Shown here piece by piece: positions 61,468 to 64,000 of a stretch of 64,000 nt of DNA. The stretch's first letter is position 1. Each line of letters opens with the position of its first letter. A program made the position numbers and the translations under genes. This DNA is from an uncultured Clostridia bacterium (lineage in GTDB: Bacteria > Bacillota > Clostridia > Oscillospirales > Acutalibacteraceae). The stretch spans positions 1-64,000 of the forward strand of contig CANQXE010000012.1 of the NCBI GenBank assembly GCA_947627725.1. The letters run 5' to 3'. The notes below the pieces were generated by a model. That model was not told the DNA's origin, made no database searches, and saw only the letters and a program-made list of their open reading frames with translations.

Positions 61468-62361
61468 ATGAACAAAACCAAAAAGCTTGTAATTTTAATT
61501 GTTTGTATCGTTGCCGCTGTCGCGGTAATCGGAGGCGGGGCTGCCGCATATGCAATAAACATTGCCGAAAAAAACTCAATAGGTGAGGACAAGGCACTTG
61601 AAATCGCGCTTGCCGATGCCGGTGTTACTAAGGAGGAGGCAAGTCGTCAAAGGGCGCATTTATCATTAGAGGACGGTATTCTTGTATACGATGTTGAATT
61701 TAATGTTAATACGGCAGAATTTGATTATGAGCTTAAAGCGTCGGACGGAGCAATAATCAAAAAGGATATTGACGGAGAATATTACGATAACACTGAACCT
61801 GCTCCGGAAACAAGCAATATGACAACAAGTCAGCAAAATAATAATCAGACGACCGCAGCAAGCGCGCAAAGCACAACACAGCCCGAAAACGCAATATCAT
61901 TGGATAAGGCTAAGGCAATAGCTCTTGAGCACGCAAAAGTAAACAGCAATGACGCGGCATTTACAAAAGCGGGACAGGACTATGATAACGGCGTATTTCA
62001 ATACGAAATAGATTTTACCGCAAACGGATATAAGTATGATTATGAAATCGGCGCTGACGGAACAGTTCTCTCCTGGAGTGCGGATAAAATAAAATCAAAT
62101 AAAAATACTACGTCCAAAGTTTCTTCAGCAAAAACTGAAAATTCACAGTACATCGGTGAGGAAAAGGCTAAGTCGACAGCTCTTTCACACAGCAAGGTAA
62201 AGGAAAGCAATGCCACCTTTACGAAGGTAAAGCTTGAAAGAGATGACGGTCGCTGGATATATGATATTGAATTTGTTGTATCACAAACGGAATATGATTA
62301 TGAGGTAGACGCACTCAACGGAAATATTCTGAAGTACAGTTCGGAACCGGTTTATGATTAA
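61468..62361 (+). CDS. Membrane-anchored protein with three PepSY-like domains
   Basis: A 297-residue protein with an N-terminal membrane segment (about 5-30). Three PepSY-like modules follow: ALEIALADAGVTKEEA...DVEFN, KAIALEHAKVNSNDA...YEIDFTANGYKYDYEI, and STALSHSKVKESNA...YDIEF...YDYEVDAL. A Thr/Gln/Asn-rich linker separates the first from the second. PepSY domains inhibit or bind peptidases outside the cell. The ATG at 61468 follows AAGGGGG; the upstream ATG at 61432 has no such site. Preceded by an own leader of 70 bases. Confidence 0.9.
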   Translation: MNKTKKLVILIVCIVAAVAVIGGGAAAYAINIAEKNSIGEDKALEIALADAGVTKEEASRQRAHLSLEDGILVYDVEFNVNTAEFDYELKASDGAIIKKDIDGEYYDNTEPAPETSNMTTSQQNNNQTTAASAQSTTQPENAISLDKAKAIALEHAKVNSNDAAFTKAGQDYDNGVFQYEIDFTANGYKYDYEIGADGTVLSWSADKIKSNKNTTSKVSSAKTENSQYIGEEKAKSTALSHSKVKESNATFTKVKLERDDGRWIYDIEFVVSQTEYDYEVDALNGNILKYSSEPVYD

Positions 62362-62374
62362 AGTTTAATATATA

Positions 62375-62416
62375 AAAGGAGCAGGGCTGCTTTTTATGGC
62401 AGCCCTGCTCCTTTTG
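62375..62416. terminator. Long bidirectional terminator
   Basis: Perfect 17-bp stem (62375-62391 with 62400-62416) with A-rich and T-rich flanks between convergent genes. Confidence 0.95.
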
Positions 62417-62477
62417 CGTAAATGTTCGGTTTTTTATTACTAATATGAAGCTATGCGGCATAAACGGTGGATTTATA

Positions 62478-64000
62478 TTACTGTTGCTCTTTCGTAATTG
62501 TGTTTTTAAATATATTCTTTTCTGTTTCGTTTATTATTCCGTCATGATTCAGGTCGTATATTTTTATATTGTCAATATCATTTTTTGACAGCATTGCATA
62601 ATCTTTGGAATTAATAACGCCGTCTTTGTGCCAGTCGCATGCAATTACCGCAATATCGTCAACTGATATAGACCCGTCGTTAATAGTGAAAGTAAAGCTT
62701 CTGTCAATTCCGTTAGGATGAGTGATATACGCAGTATATTCACCGTTTACAAGATTAGCTGAAAAGATACCTGTTTCATCTGTTACTGCAACCAAATCGT
62801 TATTTATCGTGATATTCGCATTTGCCAACGGATAAGAATTAGGAGCGTTGTACTCACTGTCTTCAGCCGTGATAATTCTGCCTGTAACAGTATTAGAAGC
62901 TAACGCGGGAAGAATTATATCGGGGAATTTTGTATTACAGTTCAAACAGGTAACAGCCTTTCGCCCCGTTCTTGATAATGTAGGATAACGTGTTATCCTA
63001 TAACTGAATTCGTGAGGTTGTAATGTGTCGCCCGTTATATCTGTATATGTATAACCGCATTTTTCACAGGTGAATACCTTATGTTCATATGCAGTGCAGG
63101 TTGCGCTGTAGAATGTGCAGATATATTGGTGTGGCAGAATAGAAGGATATTCTTTATACGTGTAATAGCAGTCAGGGCATTGATAAACAACAAGACCTTC
63201 CTTTGTACAGGTACTGTCTATATTTTTTATAATTTCTATGTTTGGATGTTCGCATACCGATTCCTCTGTTGTGATAAGAGGAATATTGTTTTCCATTGCC
63301 CAATTTGCCATAGAGCTTCCGTCAGGTGCAGTAATTGTTAAATGATTACAGTTATAAAATGTCCTTGAAGCAAATGAAATATCATCATCAGTGGTTTTAA
63401 TTGATTTTAATTTTTCACAGCCGAAAAACGCGTGATTGCAGATTTGTGTAAGCACTCCGAGTTTTGCCGTTTCAAGTGATTTGCAATTTTTAAATAAACC
63501 GGTATTTGCGGTTGTCAGATAAGGGATATTAACCTCGGTGAGATTTTCGCAGTCATAAAAAGCGTATTTGTCGCATTCTGTTACACCAAGCGCAATAACA
63601 TTTTTCAGATTTGGACAGTTTGCAAAGGCATATGCGTTAATTTTTTTAATGCTTTCAGGTATAATAATTGTTTCCACCGTTTGGTTTCCCATAAAGCAAA
63701 ATTCACCGATTTCCTGTATTTCATAATTAATCCCAAAAAAATTAATTTCTTCCGGAACTTCAATTATTTTGCTGTTTAAGTTGCAATAGGAAACGGTATT
63801 ATAATCTTGTGAATCGTCGGATTTAGTTAGTGTAAAACCGCCGTTTTTGTTATTATTAGGCACCATTATAAATTCTGTATGACTTTTTGCTTTACCGGGT
63901 GCATATGCACATAGAGCCAAAGAACGATATCCGCCAAAATTAAGGGTTGTACCTTTTTCATATAAATAATCATATTCAGCAGGTCTTTGATAATCCTTAA
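62478..64000 (-). CDS. Leucine-rich-repeat surface protein with dockerin, 5' end outside window
   Basis: The frame is open to the right edge, so at least 507 residues are visible and the start lies outside. In order: an unknown domain, BspA-type leucine-rich repeats (FCFMGNQTVETIIIPESIKKINAYAFANCPNLKNVIALGVTECDKYAFYDC), two Cys-x-x-Cys segments (CPDCYYTY, CEKCGYTY), a carboxypeptidase-regulatory-like domain, and a C-terminal dockerin with two calcium loops (DWHKDGVINSKDYAML, DLNHDGIINETEKNIF). The dockerin should bind a cohesin of a scaffold, or an analogous partner. The CotH protein ends in a similar single loop. A signal peptide is not in view. Confidence 0.85.
   Translation of the reverse strand, partial: KDYQRPAEYDYLYEKGTTLNFGGYRSLALCAYAPGKAKSHTEFIMVPNNNKNGGFTLTKSDDSQDYNTVSYCNLNSKIIEVPEEINFFGINYEIQEIGEFCFMGNQTVETIIIPESIKKINAYAFANCPNLKNVIALGVTECDKYAFYDCENLTEVNIPYLTTANTGLFKNCKSLETAKLGVLTQICNHAFFGCEKLKSIKTTDDDISFASRTFYNCNHLTITAPDGSSMANWAMENNIPLITTEESVCEHPNIEIIKNIDSTCTKEGLVVYQCPDCYYTYKEYPSILPHQYICTFYSATCTAYEHKVFTCEKCGYTYTDITGDTLQPHEFSYRITRYPTLSRTGRKAVTCLNCNTKFPDIILPALASNTVTGRIITAEDSEYNAPNSYPLANANITINNDLVAVTDETGIFSANLVNGEYTAYITHPNGIDRSFTFTINDGSISVDDIAVIACDWHKDGVINSKDYAMLSKNDIDNIKIYDLNHDGIINETEKNIFKNTITKEQQ

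Overview
The window looks like a chromosomal segment of a low-to-mid GC Gram-positive anaerobe of the class Clostridia, most likely a Ruminococcus-like member of the Oscillospiraceae from a gut or rumen. The evidence is AGGAGG-type ribosome-binding sites, a ThiT-type ECF vitamin transporter, a SpaA/Cna-B-type surface protein, a CotH-family exported protein, dockerin-like C-termini (about 18.4 kb and 62.5 kb), a GGGtGRT/NifU-like gene pair and the absence of any respiratory genes. This is inference from gene content; no 16S gene is present.

Layout. 0-5 kb: purine genes guaA and purA, then a cytoplasmic GH28 pectin hydrolase with a SecB-like partner. 5-8 kb: a DUF5067 membrane protein and an XRE regulator in a divergent arrangement with repeated operator-like sites, two unknown membrane proteins, and decayed YD-repeat DNA. 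8-10 kb: the GGGtGRT gene and its NifU-like partner. 10-15 kb: a large exported surface protein split by one frameshift, a 37-residue leader-like peptide and a PqqD-family (RRE) protein. 15-18 kb: small accessory enzymes (DUF4037, 2H phosphoesterase, GNAT, YjbR) mixed with gene fragments. 18-27 kb: a four-gene unit of CotH kinase-like protein, Cthe_2159-like carbohydrate-binding lipoprotein, DUF4956 membrane protein and VTC-type polyphosphate polymerase. 27-29.5 kb: a two-component system. 29.5-32.5 kb: a TrpXYZ-type ABC importer. 32.5-41 kb: lactate/malate dehydrogenase, DAHP synthase, GH25 lysozyme, ThiT with a TPP riboswitch, an aldolase-domain enzyme, serC-serA and an esterase. 41.4 kb: a second leader-like peptide. 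41.6-42.7 kb: an IS1182-family remnant and three tRNAs. 42.8-48.8 kb: lexA, mrp, dCMP deaminase, HAD phosphatase, an exported protein, degV and birA. 49-51 kb: a membrane/YdcF/XRE group. 51.3-57 kb: a TetR-controlled flavin/flavodoxin redox cluster. 57-64 kb: phosphohexomutase, ComM-like ATPase, LUD protein, triple-PepSY protein and a dockerin-bearing leucine-rich-repeat surface protein that runs off the right edge.

The most interesting items are two related short peptides (14.47 kb and 41.37 kb) that share a Lys-Pro...Glu...Phe-x-Thr-Val-Asp...Thr-Thr-Ser leader. One of them sits next to a PqqD/RRE protein, which suggests an uncharacterised ribosomally made peptide system. Also notable are the CotH/VTC/DUF4956/carbohydrate-binding unit, and the TetR-regulated cluster of flavoproteins with two exported members and perfect or near-perfect 13-bp operators around its promoter.
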